Assembly (NCBI GenBank): GCA_039881145.1
Contig: JAYKKI010000127.1
Span: 1,302,001 to 1,366,000, forward strand
DNA from: Druceiella hillmani
Taxonomy: Eukaryota; Arthropoda; Insecta; Lepidoptera; Hepialidae
Direction: 5' to 3'
Length of the DNA: 64,000 nucleotides
Within the stretch, counting starts at the first letter, position 1; each line of letters starts with the position of its first letter. Positions 38,538 to 49,200 of this stretch are shown piece after piece. Under the pieces are notes generated by a model. That model saw only the letters and a program-made list of their open reading frames with translations, made no database searches and was not told the DNA's origin. The translations under genes were made by a program, and so were the position numbers.

Positions 38538-38612
38538 GCCGTCGTGGCGCAGCAGTCCGTGAGGGGTCGCGCTGTATGCAAACGTGGCGATACGGGTTCA
38601 CATGTCGCTTCA
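38538..38612 (+). promoter_or_regulatory. tRNA-like pol III promoter upstream of LINE ORF1
   Basis: An A-box-like TGGCGCAGCAGT (38545-38556) and a B-box-like GGTTCACATGTC (38595-38606) are 50 bases apart in a GC-richer patch ending about 90 bases before the LINE ORF1 ATG. It is either a tRNA-derived SINE next to the LINE or part of the LINE 5' UTR. It is not a complete tRNA: no convincing acceptor stem is seen. Confidence 0.5.
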
Positions 38613-38698
38613 TCTATAAGTAGACCTGACATGAACGGTTTTTCTTCTTTTTTCTTCTTTTCCTCTTTTTCACATTTCATATTTATTCTTACTTCATC

Positions 38699-39960
38699 AT
38701 GACAACTCGCAAAGCAGCAACTCTGGAGGTGGAATACAGGCTCCGAGCTACATTAAAAGAAGTAAAGGAAGCTAAAAATTTATTTGAACAGCTTGAACAG
38801 AAGAAACTGTGAAGGAGGTTAAGAATGTTGTGTTCAAAAACACTCAACTTAAAAAAGAACTAGAGGATATCTATTCACGATTAGTGGAAGTATTAGAACA
38901 ACGCAACCAGCTACTACAAATGGTTGAATTATACCCTTAGAAAAATACCAGAGCTTGAAGCAAATCTGCATGAGGCACAAAATATAATCTCAGATTTTAA
39001 CCACCAAAAAAATGTATGCAAGCTGCTGCTTCAGATAGTCTATATAAAGACTTGCTTGGCAAGCTAACAAGCTTGCAAGCCAGAGTGTGTTTCTGTTGAG
39101 TCCATTCATACTATGGACTAAACATGTAAAGATTACTTCGTAAGAACAGGACATAGTTGCCATTTTAAAAGTCACCAAAAACTTAAGAAGTTGTCAAAAA
39201 TTAGCAAACATATTAAAACACCCAAAAATTTATCAAGAAACAAAAGTATTTTTACAGGATTATTCGCGTAAGAAAATACGTATAAAATTATCAGAAAAAC
39301 TTAAGGCGTGTCAATTCAAAATGGAAGAAGATAGAAAATTATACGAATCTAACACTCAGAGACTACAGTCAGATATACTAAATTTAGAATATCATACAAA
39401 TTATTTGATAAAAAAATATGAAATTGCTCGAAAAGATATGGAGGAGGATATTAAGGTCACTGGTGAAGGCGTTTTTATATAATTATAATGCGGAGCGCTT
39501 TGAGTCTTTAACTAATAATCACATTTGTAAATATAATTACTATTCTATCTGTACCGACTGTCAGCCTGAGAAACTACCGATTATTGACTTCCGTAATGGT
39601 CTTTCAATTGACAAAATAAAAACTGTTATTTATGCGGACGGAATAGGAAAGGGCCTTGGGTCCTTAATAAATGACAACCTGAGAAATGGTTCAGTTATAA
39701 ATTCTTGTTTGCCTAATGCAACTTATAGGTAAATAATAACAAATGTAACAAGTTCCACATTTAATTCCAACACTTACATTGTTTATTAATAGGTTAAAGT
39801 TTATCAATAATAAAAAGAGACATAATTATTAGCTTTACAACTTTATCTTACTTGGGCGTTAATAACATAACTCTTTGTTCTCTTCCTTATTCGGTTTCTC
39901 TTTCGGAAAAACAAGTTAAGAACATTCACACTCTCAATATTATTATGCACATTTTGACGT
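38699..39960 (+). pseudogene. LINE ORF1: coiled coil plus SGNH-like domain
   Basis: The ATG at 38699 opens MTTRKAATLEVEYRLRATL; this frame stops at 38810 and continues one frame over as a Glu/Lys-rich coiled coil. A second open segment, 39144-39482 (113 codons), is also strongly coiled-coil (for example FKMEEDRKLYESNTQRLQSD). The next segment, to 39730, carries a Cys cluster (HICKYNYYSICTDC) and then VIYADGIGKGLGSL, which aligns with the first block of SGNH/GDSL hydrolases as found in ORF1p of CR1-like LINEs; the expected G-D-S reads A-D-G. 'CLPNATY' fits the following P-G-A-T block. After a frame change, 'NNITLCSLPYSVSLSE' resembles the N-x-x-L-x-x-LPYR block. ORF1 proteins of this type bind RNA and help assemble the retrotransposition particle. 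Confidence 0.75.
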
Positions 39961-40012
39961 GTCATCATAGACTTTACACACAAGTGTAAAGTCTATGATG
40001 ACACGTCAAAAT
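39951..40012. repeat. Perfect 29-bp hairpin with a 4-base loop
   Basis: Arms 39951-39979 and 39984-40012 are exact reverse complements, with loop ACAA at 39980-39983. It starts where the ORF1 reading frame ends and has no mismatches despite the heavy decay of the LINE around it. Confidence 0.95.
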
Positions 40013-40249
40013 ATTAATTATTTTATTAATAATTATGTATTATATAATATATTAACTAAGCATAATATGTAATTATCTAAAATATATTTAGTTAAGTTTG
40101 CTAGACTGCTAGCATATTGTATTGATTCCGTTGTGATATTATAACGATAACAACACAAGATTTAATTGGAATAATATTGTAGATATTAATTTAAACCATT
40201 AAATAAGACAATATAGAAATATTGTAATAATTTGATGTTTACTTATTAA

Positions 40250-40860
40250 AACATAAATCGCTTCTCTGGAAAAAATTTAGACATAGAATTATTTAGTGAA
40301 AAATACAAAGTTGACATATTATGTTTTTCTGAAACATGGCACAAAGTTGATAATATTAATTTTAATATAGATAATTTTTCAGTGGGCAGTATGTTCAATA
40401 GGGTGTCATGTGAAGGGAGTGACTCATTAACATTACATAACAATAAATTAAAGATTAAAGAAAGTAAAGACATCACGCAATGTTCTGTTGAACGAGTGTG
40501 CGAGATTGCCTGTGCAGAAATGGATGAATATATTATCTTACGTGTGTATAGGCCACCGTCATCCAAGTTTATGTACTTTTAACTATATTAGAACATTCTT
40601 GAAAGAAACTAAAAAGTAATAAATGTATTATAGTTTGTGGTGACTTCAATATTAATATTTTATTGAATTCTGTTGAGAAACAAAGAAACAATTTATTTAC
40701 ATGTTTTTGTTATTTAATCTGAATTATGGGCTTAATAAACCAGAGTTCCTCCCACATCCGCAACTTGTATAGGCAATATAATGTAAATTGTGAAATGGTA
40801 AGTAAAAAAGTAATATGTAGAACTGACCATAAATATTTTATTAAAGTATCCTCTAAAAGG
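40250..40860 (+). pseudogene. LINE ORF2 endonuclease domain
   Basis: One frame is open from 40250 to 40582. It reads NINRFSGKN, then KYKVDILCFSETWH (metal-binding Glu motif of AP-type endonucleases), a decayed middle, and YIILRVYRPPSS (the 'V-x-YRPP' motif). After a frameshift, IIVCGDFNINIL (40627-40662) is the G-D-F-N catalytic motif. After a further shift, QSSSHIRNL and VICRTDHKYF correspond to the final 'S-x-x-x-I-D' and 'S-D-H' blocks, with Thr in place of Ser before D-H. This enzyme nicks target DNA to prime reverse transcription. It is inactive here because of at least three frame breaks. Confidence 0.85.
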
Positions 40861-41269
40861 AACAAACGTTAAAGCGGACATTTGTGTGCAGACTTTTGAC
40901 TAAACACTTTGTGTTGGCTAACGTTGAAACTAAACTAAGGTTCTTCAAAGTTGATCTGGAGACACATATATATTGCATGAATCTTTTTTTTGTGTACAAA
41001 AAATAAAATCATTATACAAAATAAATGTTATTTTGTGCATGGACGACAAAGGGAATACGGAAAGGTAGAGACATTTCATATGACCTCTATGATAAATTAT
41101 CACTTACTAATGATTTTCCATAATTATGTTAAAAGATTTTCAAATATATTTAAGCAAATATATTTACAGGCAAAATATTAATACATAAGTAATGAAATTA
41201 AATGGTTTCATAACAAAACTAAAATGACATGGAAAATGATCCATTCTCAAATTAAGAATGTGAAAATTA

Positions 41270-41935
41270 TCGAGAAAACATTGACATTCTGCCTGAGTTC
41301 GAAAACTTTTTCTCGAATATTTTCATTTTACCTCAAGATAAAATTTTTGAAAAACTCATGTTAGAGTACCTTTCCTGTCATTTTAATATACATAGGATCT
41401 TACATAATTTACAGTTTCGGTTTACCAGAGGACAATCCCCACAATATGCTGGATTTCGTCTCATTAAGACTGCATATATAGCCTGGGAGAATTTCCAAGA
41501 TACTATATTCTGTGACTTCTCCAAGGATTTTGATTGCGTTGATCATAATGCGCTTAGCAATAAGCTTAGCTATTAAGGTATTAAGGTAATGGCAATTGAT
41601 CTTTTTAAGTCATGTGCCAAATCGGGAACAATGAGTTTAATTCGAAAGGATCAATTATGAAATTAGGAGTACCTTAGGATTTTATACTGGGTCCATTTTT
41701 GTTCCTTATCTATATTAATGATTCATGGTAGGAGGAGGATATGTGCGATATCGTTCTTTTTGCCGAAGACACCTCTTTAAGTTTCAAAGTGGATAGGAAA
41801 TAAGGAGATCTAATAAATATTAATTAAATACTAAGTAACATTTCTTTTGAATAACATAAAAAACCATTCAAAAAATAACAGTTCATAAAGGAAACATCTA
41901 AATTTGATATTCGTTAGAAAAAAGGTAAAAGATGA
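41270..41935 (+). pseudogene. LINE ORF2 reverse transcriptase domain
   Basis: The frame at 41340-41576 carries KIFEKLMLEYLSCHF, then QFRFTRGQSPQYA (motif 2a 'Q-F-G-F-R-x-G-x-S-T'), and FCDFSKDFDCVDHNALSNKL (motif A; the catalytic Asp is present, and the usual A before F-D is D). After frame changes, LGPFLFLIYINDS (motif B region) and VLFAEDTSLSF (motif C; the consensus F-A-D-D reads F-A-E-D, so one catalytic Asp is lost) occur near 41685-41790. A thumb-like segment fades out at ~41930. A short direct repeat 'attaaggt' (twice at 41573-41587) sits at the first frame break. Confidence 0.85.
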
Positions 41936-41939
41936 GACG

Positions 41940-42990
41940 TGGAGGAATAAAAATGTGAATGGACGATGCGAGTTAAGTCATGATAAGTATAATTTTTTCA
42001 GGCGACTTTGAGTGGAGAAATCCACAAGAGGACGAAGGATATTTTGGGAAAGCGAAACCGTACATAAATTCCGGAACGTCCCAGAACGTAAATTGAGGCA
42101 ATGAGTTAATTATTAAATGAATCTTTTTAATCTGAGATTAAAATTTAATCTTCAATTAATATATGGCTAATTGAATTATTATCTTCTTCGTACTAATGTT
42201 ATTTTCATGTAAAATAAAGTTCGCAAAATATCATCAATTTTATTTCAAAACTCATCACTTGACAATTTTACGGTATGACTTTCATATATAGCGTGGGCGT
42301 AAAAAAGTTTTTATCTTAAAAATTTCATCAAATCAGTTAAATAATAGAAGGATTGTATCTAATGCAATATTAACTTTGGAAACTCTTATTTTAATTAAAA
42401 TTAATTAGATGAAATTAAACAAGAAATGGATTGTTTCGGTTAAAAATAAAGGAAACTATTAAATCTTGATGACATCATCTGGATTCATTTTTATCGGAAT
42501 TAAAATAATTTTAAGCAAGTTAAAAATTTAGTTCCCAAAAATTTAACAGGCTCCTTCAAAGGTCTTTTACGGTGGCGCCAAAAATTTACCGCCATCGAAA
42601 AGGCAAAAGCGCATGGCTGAAATCAGTCACAAAAAATTTAAATGAAAAAATAATAAAACGCCAAAACATATTTCTGTTTTCTTTTTTCCATAAAATAGAC
42701 ATTATTTCACATTTAATTATTAATTAAAATAAATTTCTAATTTTGGTACGTGTTTTATTAAGTAATATATAAACCAATGCCACCATTAACTGAAAGACAT
42801 ACACAAAGAAAGTTTTATCAGCTCCCATGTTCCACCTTTATCAGGTTCTCTGTTCACCTAGCGAAATATTATGTCAGTCTGCATCTTCCGGTACGTGGTT
42901 GCCATTTAAGGACTTTTCTTCCCTACCGTTCGTCGGTTCTGTAAGCTGTTTGGCGTGTCAAGTAGACTTGAAAGAAAAAGTATTCCTTTT
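41940..42990. other. AT-rich sequence, possible LINE 3' UTR
   Basis: No coding match. 'tggagaaatccacaagagga' and 'ggaacgtcccagaacg' (42013-42090) are GC-richer phrases, possibly of transposon origin. The rest is AT-rich. Confidence 0.4.
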
Positions 42991-43200
42991 ATATTTGGCG
43001 TGAATTTTGTAGAAATTAATTATTCACAATTAAATGAAACTACGTGATACAGTATTATTTCTACATTCTTTACTTTCTTTACCACGACCTAAGTTTCGTT
43101 GTATTACAACATTTTCAGATCATCTTTGTTAATAGCCCACCTGAAAATGTTGTGATACAATGAAACCTACTAATATTTCATCACGCAATTTCATTTGTGT
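42991..43200. mobile_element. Palindromic hammerhead-like element, copy B
   Basis: Best-preserved left arm of the family, starting ATATTTGGCGTGAATTTTGT at 42991 and running through 'attcacaattaaatgaaac' to 'gtattacaacattttcag' (ends 43118). A ~23-base spacer ending 'aatagcccac' follows, then the inverted right arm, shortened by an internal deletion. The minus strand of the left arm reads CTGAAAA, GTTGT-AAT-ACAAC, GAAA, CTTAGG, TCGTGG; the plus strand of the right arm reads CCCAC, CTGAAAA, TTGT-GAT-ACAA, TGAAAC. In both arms the G of CTGANGA is changed to A. Confidence 0.8.
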
Positions 43201-43204
43201 ATTA

Positions 43205-43575
43205 TTTTTATGTAGCTGAATAAATTTTGGAAAGTAATTTAACATTAAACTTGAATATTCCATTTTATAACACATCAGCAAAATGTGTCACTTTTAAAAA
43301 AACCATTAAAGTAAGGAGATCCACCCAGGCACGAAAGGTACTAGTCATTGAAGGGACACGTGGCGGAACCCTTTGGGCAGTGTGCCGTATTAATTTGATA
43401 AAGGGGGGCAAGAATCTTGTCCTTTGACGCGACATGTGTAAACTTTGACACATTTTTTTATATGAATGATTACGTATTAGTTTATACCTGTGTTTTCAAG
43501 TCTAAGAAACATATAATAGGTTGTCGTTATAGTACTTTTAGTACCATTAATTCGTTATTGTTTTTTTTGTCTTAA
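43205..43575. other. AT-rich sequence with a GC-richer patch
   Basis: 'gaaccctttgggcagtgtgc' and 'ttaatttgataaagg' (43367-43403) have a loose counterpart at 60147-60185 ('gaaccttttgaccagtctac', 'taatttgataaagg'). This suggests an old dispersed repeat. The small frames on both strands are unassigned. Confidence 0.4.
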
Positions 43576-43580
43576 TAATA

Positions 43581-43780
43581 CGGTTTAGGTATTCAAGTGA
43601 ATATTTATAAATCTTATAGCTTCTAAATATTTTAATATTTAAAAAGTTTGATATTTATCTTACCTATCAAGTAAAAATTTAAAAAAATATACGATTGTTT
43701 TTTTTAATGCAATTCTGAAACAAACGAATCTAAATTCTCGTCCAGTAAATTTTACTAAACTATTTTATTGCAAACATCGA
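43581..43780. repeat. 200-bp tandem duplication, unit 1
   Basis: Nearly identical over its full length to 43820-44019. Both begin CGGTTTAGGTATTCAAGTGA and end 'attgcaaacatcga'. Confidence 0.95.
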
Positions 43781-43819
43781 GTTTAGGTATTCAAATGTAG
43801 GATTAGGTATTCAATGTGA
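43781..43819. repeat. 39-bp spacer made of the duplication's first motif
   Basis: Two further partial copies of 'gtttaggtattcaa' sit between the 200-bp units, so the junction is itself built from the opening motif. Confidence 0.85.
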
Positions 43820-44019
43820 CGGTTTAGGTATTCAAGTGAATATTTATAAATCTTATAGCTTCTAAATATTTTAATATTTAAAAAATATGATATTTATCTT
43901 ACCTATCAAGTAAAAATTTAAAAAAATATACGGTTATTTTTTTTAATGTAATTCTGAAACAAAGGAATCTAAATTCTCGTCCAGTAAATTTTACTAAACT
44001 ATTTTATTGCAAACATCGA
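43820..44019. repeat. 200-bp tandem duplication, unit 2
   Basis: Second unit, 239 bp downstream of the first, differing by only a handful of substitutions. The duplication is among the youngest events in the window. Confidence 0.95.
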
Positions 44020-44549
44020 TTGAAAATTATTGATAAAATAAAAAGTGGACAACAAATATCTCTGCACAAAGACTACTAAAGCTAATTGACTCAACTAGGT
44101 GCCTATATGAGAAAAAACAATAGCAAGTCTCCGACATAATGTCCTCTGTTCTATTGGCATTTCAGCCTATGGAAATGTACACTTTTGAAGTAGGGTATAC
44201 TTTTATTAATCGATGCTATGGTGTAGTTTTTACAAATTTTGTAATTATCATTACAGCAAGCAATTTGTAAGTTGAAGTGCGTAATTAAAAGTTATTTAAT
44301 AATTAAAATAAATTTTTTTTTTCTCTTCTACAACGCCATTAATATTACAATTACTCAGACATATTCCTTAATGTATTCTACCTGTTTCCTTCTTGTTTTT
44401 CGCCCTCCTTTTTTCATTTAATTCTTCCATTAGATACATATTCATATAATACAATAAAAAATATTTATGACGGTATTATAAAGTAAAACAAGAAAACATT
44501 GAAAAGTAATGGCGTACTGATTAAGTTTTTTTCGTATTGTTATAAAAGG

Positions 44550-44585
<36 letters not shown>

Positions 44586-44940
44586 TCATATTTTATAAGA
44601 ATCTTTAATATCTCTTAGAAATCGGCCAAGGGCATATTATACACGCTAATGATAAGGTTCCGTGGCCATCTTGTAATAATTCTATGAAAATGTTTTAGAA
44701 AACTGAGTATTGAAATCAGCACGAACTTATGTCAGCACGTAATAACTTACGTTGTGTAGCAATAATATTTTACCTGTTTATCTACAAAACAAGATAACTG
44801 GGACATACGACGGAAAGATTAACGATAAAATTGTAACCAACTCTCAAATTTGTATTTTATTTATTGTCTCTCAAAATAGTTCACTTGATACTTTGTGAAT
44901 CGTGTCATTCAATGGATTCAATGAAAGAAGAAATTAACAT
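44020..44940. other. AT-rich sequence including an (AT)n tract
   Basis: Contains an (AT)n microsatellite at 44550-44582. No gene recognised. Confidence 0.55.
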
Positions 44941-44949
44941 AGCATCTGC

Positions 44950-45235
44950 TCTTCCTCGAATGTCTCTTTCACGGTCTTCTTAAAGACAGTCATCAACTTC
45001 TTCGGCGTCTGGAAATCGTATTCCTTGTAGTTTAGTTTTTATTCTTATTATCTTCAATTGTAGCTCTTGTGGGATAAACCTCACCCATGGGTCGTCATGC
45101 TGCTCCTCAGATGTCTATTTCACGGTCTTCTTAAAGAGAGTGACCAATTTCTTCGGCGTCCGGAAACGTATTCCTGGTAGTTTATTTTGTATTCTTGTTT
45201 TCTTCAATTTTAGCTGTTGAGCGATATCCCGTATG
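44950..45235 (-). repeat. ~152-bp tandem duplication, possibly coding-derived
   Basis: 'ttcacggtcttcttaaagac' at 44968 and 'ttcacggtcttcttaaagag' at 45120 start matching stretches, each continuing with 'acttcttcggcgtc' and 'cgtattcc' or a close variant. On the minus strand each unit gives a peptide like LQGIRFPDAEEV, which resembles the region after the catalytic domain in some Tc1/mariner-type transposases. That resemblance is weak and the units carry stops. Confidence 0.55.
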
Positions 45236-45534
45236 CATGTGTCATGTCTTAGATTGTTGAAATCACACTTGCACTCGATAAACTAGTATATAACGGTAGT
45301 GCCTTGTGATGCTTTATCATTTATATGCTAAATTGAAATCATGGTTTTGGTGTTAATTAAGACCCAAAATAAAATCATAAAAAATTTTAAACGAAAATTT
45401 TCTCTAGTGAAGTTCATATTAAGTGACACACAATTTTAAATTTTTTGCCAATTCGTAAACATAAATAACAAGTTCAAGCAAAGTACGTCAGCAAAGTTTG
45501 AAAGAATTTGACAAATATAAATAATTTTGTCTTT

Positions 45535-46230
45535 CCCAAGGCACGCCACCCTACATGATCCTTTGCCTTCCAAATACAGTCACTTCCCGCCGACTTCTTT
45601 AGGTCATCAATCGTCGTTTAGCTGGAAGGCGTCCCAAACTTAGTAATTTCCTAGCCAATCAATTGTTGGTTTTCCGCAAAATATATTCCGCCAAATATAT
45701 TGGTTTTCCGCCGATTCTCCGGAAAAAATGAGTCGGCGATGTAAAAATCCCAAACGCTGCTCAATCCAAACGAATTCTTCTTCCAGCCTCTCTGTCGAAG
45801 CTGTTTCCGCCTAGATGAATTATATGTCCCAGGCAGACAAACTCTTGAAAAACTTCGATGCTAGTTTTATCGAGGTTAACTGGTTTTGGCTTGATCTGTG
45901 AATCGAACATGACTTTTGTCTTATTCAGGTTGGTACCTAGGCCCACTCGTCCTGAATAATCCCCTAAGCCAATCAGCATCTTCGCCAACTCCTGCGGTGT
46001 GTTTGTTGGAATTATGATATTGTTAGCAAATTTTAGGTTATAGATGGACTCGCCATTTAATTTTGATGCCTTTCCAGCCTAGGATTTTCGAGACATCTTC
46101 AAAGCTCTTGGGAACAATTTTTGAGATAAAACATCTCCCTGTCTCATTTATCCATGCGGTTGGGTACCTCTTGTCTTCTGGTTCTATATTTGGACATTTA
46201 TAATATATGATCATTATCATATATAGATCA
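45535..46230 (-). pseudogene. RTE/BovB-like LINE 3' end (RT to C-terminus)
   Basis: Reading on the minus strand from 46220: FISKIVPKSFEDVSKILGWK ('L-F-x-x-x-L-E-x-V-F-R-x-L-x-W') leads to LKFANNIIIP, the catalytic F-A-D-D motif with both Asp changed to Asn. Then come NLNKTKVMFDSQIKP ('N-x-x-KTKVM'), FVCLGHIIHLGGNSFDREAG and RRIRLD. After frame changes, IDDLKKSAGSDCIWKAKDHV and GWRALGK (45540-45610) are the terminal 'W-x-x-x-A-x-D-R-x-x-WR' block typical of RTE/BovB. Upstream endonuclease and RT fingers are absent, consistent with 5' truncation during reverse transcription. Stops and frameshifts separate all blocks. Confidence 0.85.
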
Positions 46231-46234
46231 CCGC

Positions 46235-49200
46235 TATAGGAAGTACAGAATAGCCCAAGTTTTAAAAGAGTTTAACGGAGAAAAAAACCGAGTTGAGATA
46301 GTTGAGTCGAAAAAATTGTTTCTCTAAGTCCATAAAAGTCGGTCTTCTCTGTAACCTATCGCAGAGCGTAAATATAACTTACTGTGATATAGTCTTGTCG
46401 AAACTGTGTTTGTTTCGGAGACTAAAAATCGTCGAATATTCGGGCGAGACTGTTTGGAACAACTCAAAAATCTATATTCAGCATATGTCCATTTTATTGA
46501 TTTTTTAACCGGATCGCATGCATAACGAAAGATCTATCAGACAACAGTTTTGTATCATGAGATATTAGTACAGCATTCCGTCTTTTGAATGCAATTCCAA
46601 GTTTGCATCTGACATATAATCATATGCAACACACATTGTTCAAAATGTAAAAAAAGTTTAATTGGATCGAGTTTAAGCTAGATTTTTCACAACCATTTTT
46701 CGAGTCTAGAATAGCGAGTTATAATATATATAAACAACCAAGACTCAGTGTTAAGTAGCCAATTAATTAGATTGAAAATATGTTTAAAACTGGTAAATAA
46801 TTACCGTTTTAATTGAATGAAACATTGTTAAAATAGATCTAATAAAGAGGATGGAAACACACGTGTAGTAACACGTGTTCTCATTCCCCTCTTATGGAGG
46901 TCGTAATATCGATCGACATCGGCAGCTGCTATCCAGATGTAATTAACTTATCAACTTTAACGTCTTCAGTTCTATCTGAACAAAAGCCATCGCCGCATAA
47001 TGAAATCCTTTATGCACTCGCCGTCTAATTTTGAAATAGTTTAATGCACTCCTAGGGTAATAGACAGTGATATAATTAAAAGTTTCTGGGTTATGAAGAT
47101 ATACGACTTCTTATGAATTTACGCAAAGTTAGGTAAGGAAAAACTATTTAATAAAATTTTCCATCCAAAATAGAGACCATTTGAACAGGTGACCTTGGAT
47201 AAAGGAAATATTCATTACCAATCATTTAAGACTTTAACATGTTCAATATTTTTGTTAAATTGCATTTCTTCTCTATTGTCAATATTTCTGTCTTCACTGC
47301 CTACCTAAAACACATTTTGTACTGATATCTACCGCTTTATAAAGGAATATTAAGTTTTTTGGTTTAGTGAACTCATAATAAAAAAGACATTACAGTTAGA
47401 AAATCATATATTACGCAGCACATCATTAGCAACTAAAATAATTTGTGCAATATTTCACCCATCAGTCATATTTTAAAACTTGTAATATAGAAGATGGTGC
47501 GTGACCTTTCTTAAAGAGTTCTTTAAAAATCCCCTTCTAATTTACATATGATAGTGTAAATTCCTGAGTAGCAAAACACTTTTGTTTCGTAATAATATTT
47601 AGAAGGCAAATTTATTCCACAAAGCTCATATTTGTTAATATTCTTCTTGTGATCTTAAAATAAAAGTTAAAATATAGTAAATATATACTGATTCTTTAGG
47701 ATTTAATGGTGATATTTTTTAGAAATATTCAGATTGTGCTCAAATATTTTTTTGATTTATTGAGTTATGTCAGCTAGTTATAAGCGTTTTATGTAGAAAT
47801 ATTATATCTAAGTCGCAATGAGCCATACAAATTGAAAAGGCGTTTTATGCAAATAATATTTTAAAACCGGAAAGCGATTTCAGCTGACGATTTAGCTAAT
47901 CATACATTCGGACTACAGCAATTACATGTGTTTGAAATATTTTCAGAAGAGCCTTTTTAGGTACCTTAAAATGTCAATATCAAACGTATAAATTGGCTTC
48001 TTTCATCTATCAGCACTTCAATTCTCTTCTTACATCTCACCTCTTATAACGTGGTCACAGAATAAAATCAGCTTGTCCTAATTTCAGAAGAATTAAAAAA
48101 AAACCTGTTATGTTACTTTAACGTAGTAATTCGCGGCAAACACCTTTCAATATGGTAATCGCTTTTTCACACGTTTAACTAAGTATTTTATTTTATGTGA
48201 AATATTTTCATTTATTTATTTTTACATTTTTTCTTAATGTTTGAACATCGTATAACCATTCCTAACCATCTTTACAATGCGGCGTTTAGAGGCAAAATTT
48301 ATTTTATTATTATTTTGTTTTGTTATCAATTTTAAAGAAAAATATGTCAATTAAAAATTATACTCTGAACAAAAATTTCAAACTTTCTCTTTAAGACTAA
48401 CCAAAAAAATTTCCTTAGCAAATATAATTACGACAAGGGTTTATTAAAATATATAATCCTTTCATATTATGTGGCGTTTTCTGAACAATATTTATGTTGA
48501 AAAGTGAAACATTGTGGTACATACAAGATGTTTTTAATAGATCATTTTAGCGCCTGTTAATCGCCCGCTTGAATAGCAGCTTTCAATTAACTAGACGAAT
48601 GATCGATTTAAATGGCGAAAAAATACCAGTCCTTTAAAGCTATCTACGCTACTATATTGTTCACAAAAGAAAGCTTATAGATTTTAATCATTAAAGAGTT
48701 TTTGAGAACATTTAAAATGATACAATATTATGATCTTTGTAGGAGAAAATAATGAGACTTCTGTGAGAGAAAATGATGATCCCATCCCTAATTGGCAATG
48801 ATTTAGAATACGCGATGTGGGGGATGAGCATTGTTGTGATGGAAAACGATTATGTTTGTTTTTACGCTTTTTTTATATTGATATCTTCATAAAGATATTA
48901 GAGCAGGACCTCATAAACGTTATTTATGATGCTGAATTCAATTTTACTATTTTTTTCGGGTGTGACCATTCCTTATAGTAATCAACCGTAATAGCTATTA
49001 GAGATCCTCTCCCTTTAAACTGTTTCGCATCTCTCCGTCAAACAAACCACATAGCCTTCTTGTAATGAATGTCGTTTGAAATATTTTTCAGTATTTTATT
49101 TATAAAAATACAATTTTTTTTACCTTTTATGCTTTTTTAACCACAGAAAAGACTCATTTCCAGTGGCGAGATTTTAGAGGAACGGTATTTGCTCATTTTA

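Larger units (their letters stand above)
38530..41935 (+). mobile_element. Decayed Jockey/CR1-type LINE, nearly full span
   Basis: In plus-strand order the segment holds a tRNA-like promoter region, a coiled-coil ORF1 with an SGNH-hydrolase-like C-terminal part, an AP-type endonuclease, and a reverse transcriptase ending in the palm and thumb region. This is the architecture of Jockey/CR1-group non-LTR retrotransposons. Every domain is split by stops and frameshifts, and several catalytic residues are altered. A 29-bp perfect hairpin interrupts the ORF1-ORF2 boundary. No clear poly(A) or terminal repeat marks the 3' end, which fades after ~41900. Confidence 0.85.

Noticed and set aside
38538..38612. 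Functional tRNA gene
   Set aside because: A and B boxes are present, but no acceptor stem or standard cloverleaf can be formed.
40246..40566. 106-codon minus-strand frame
   Set aside because: It is antisense to the LINE endonuclease domain, which is clearly read on the plus strand.
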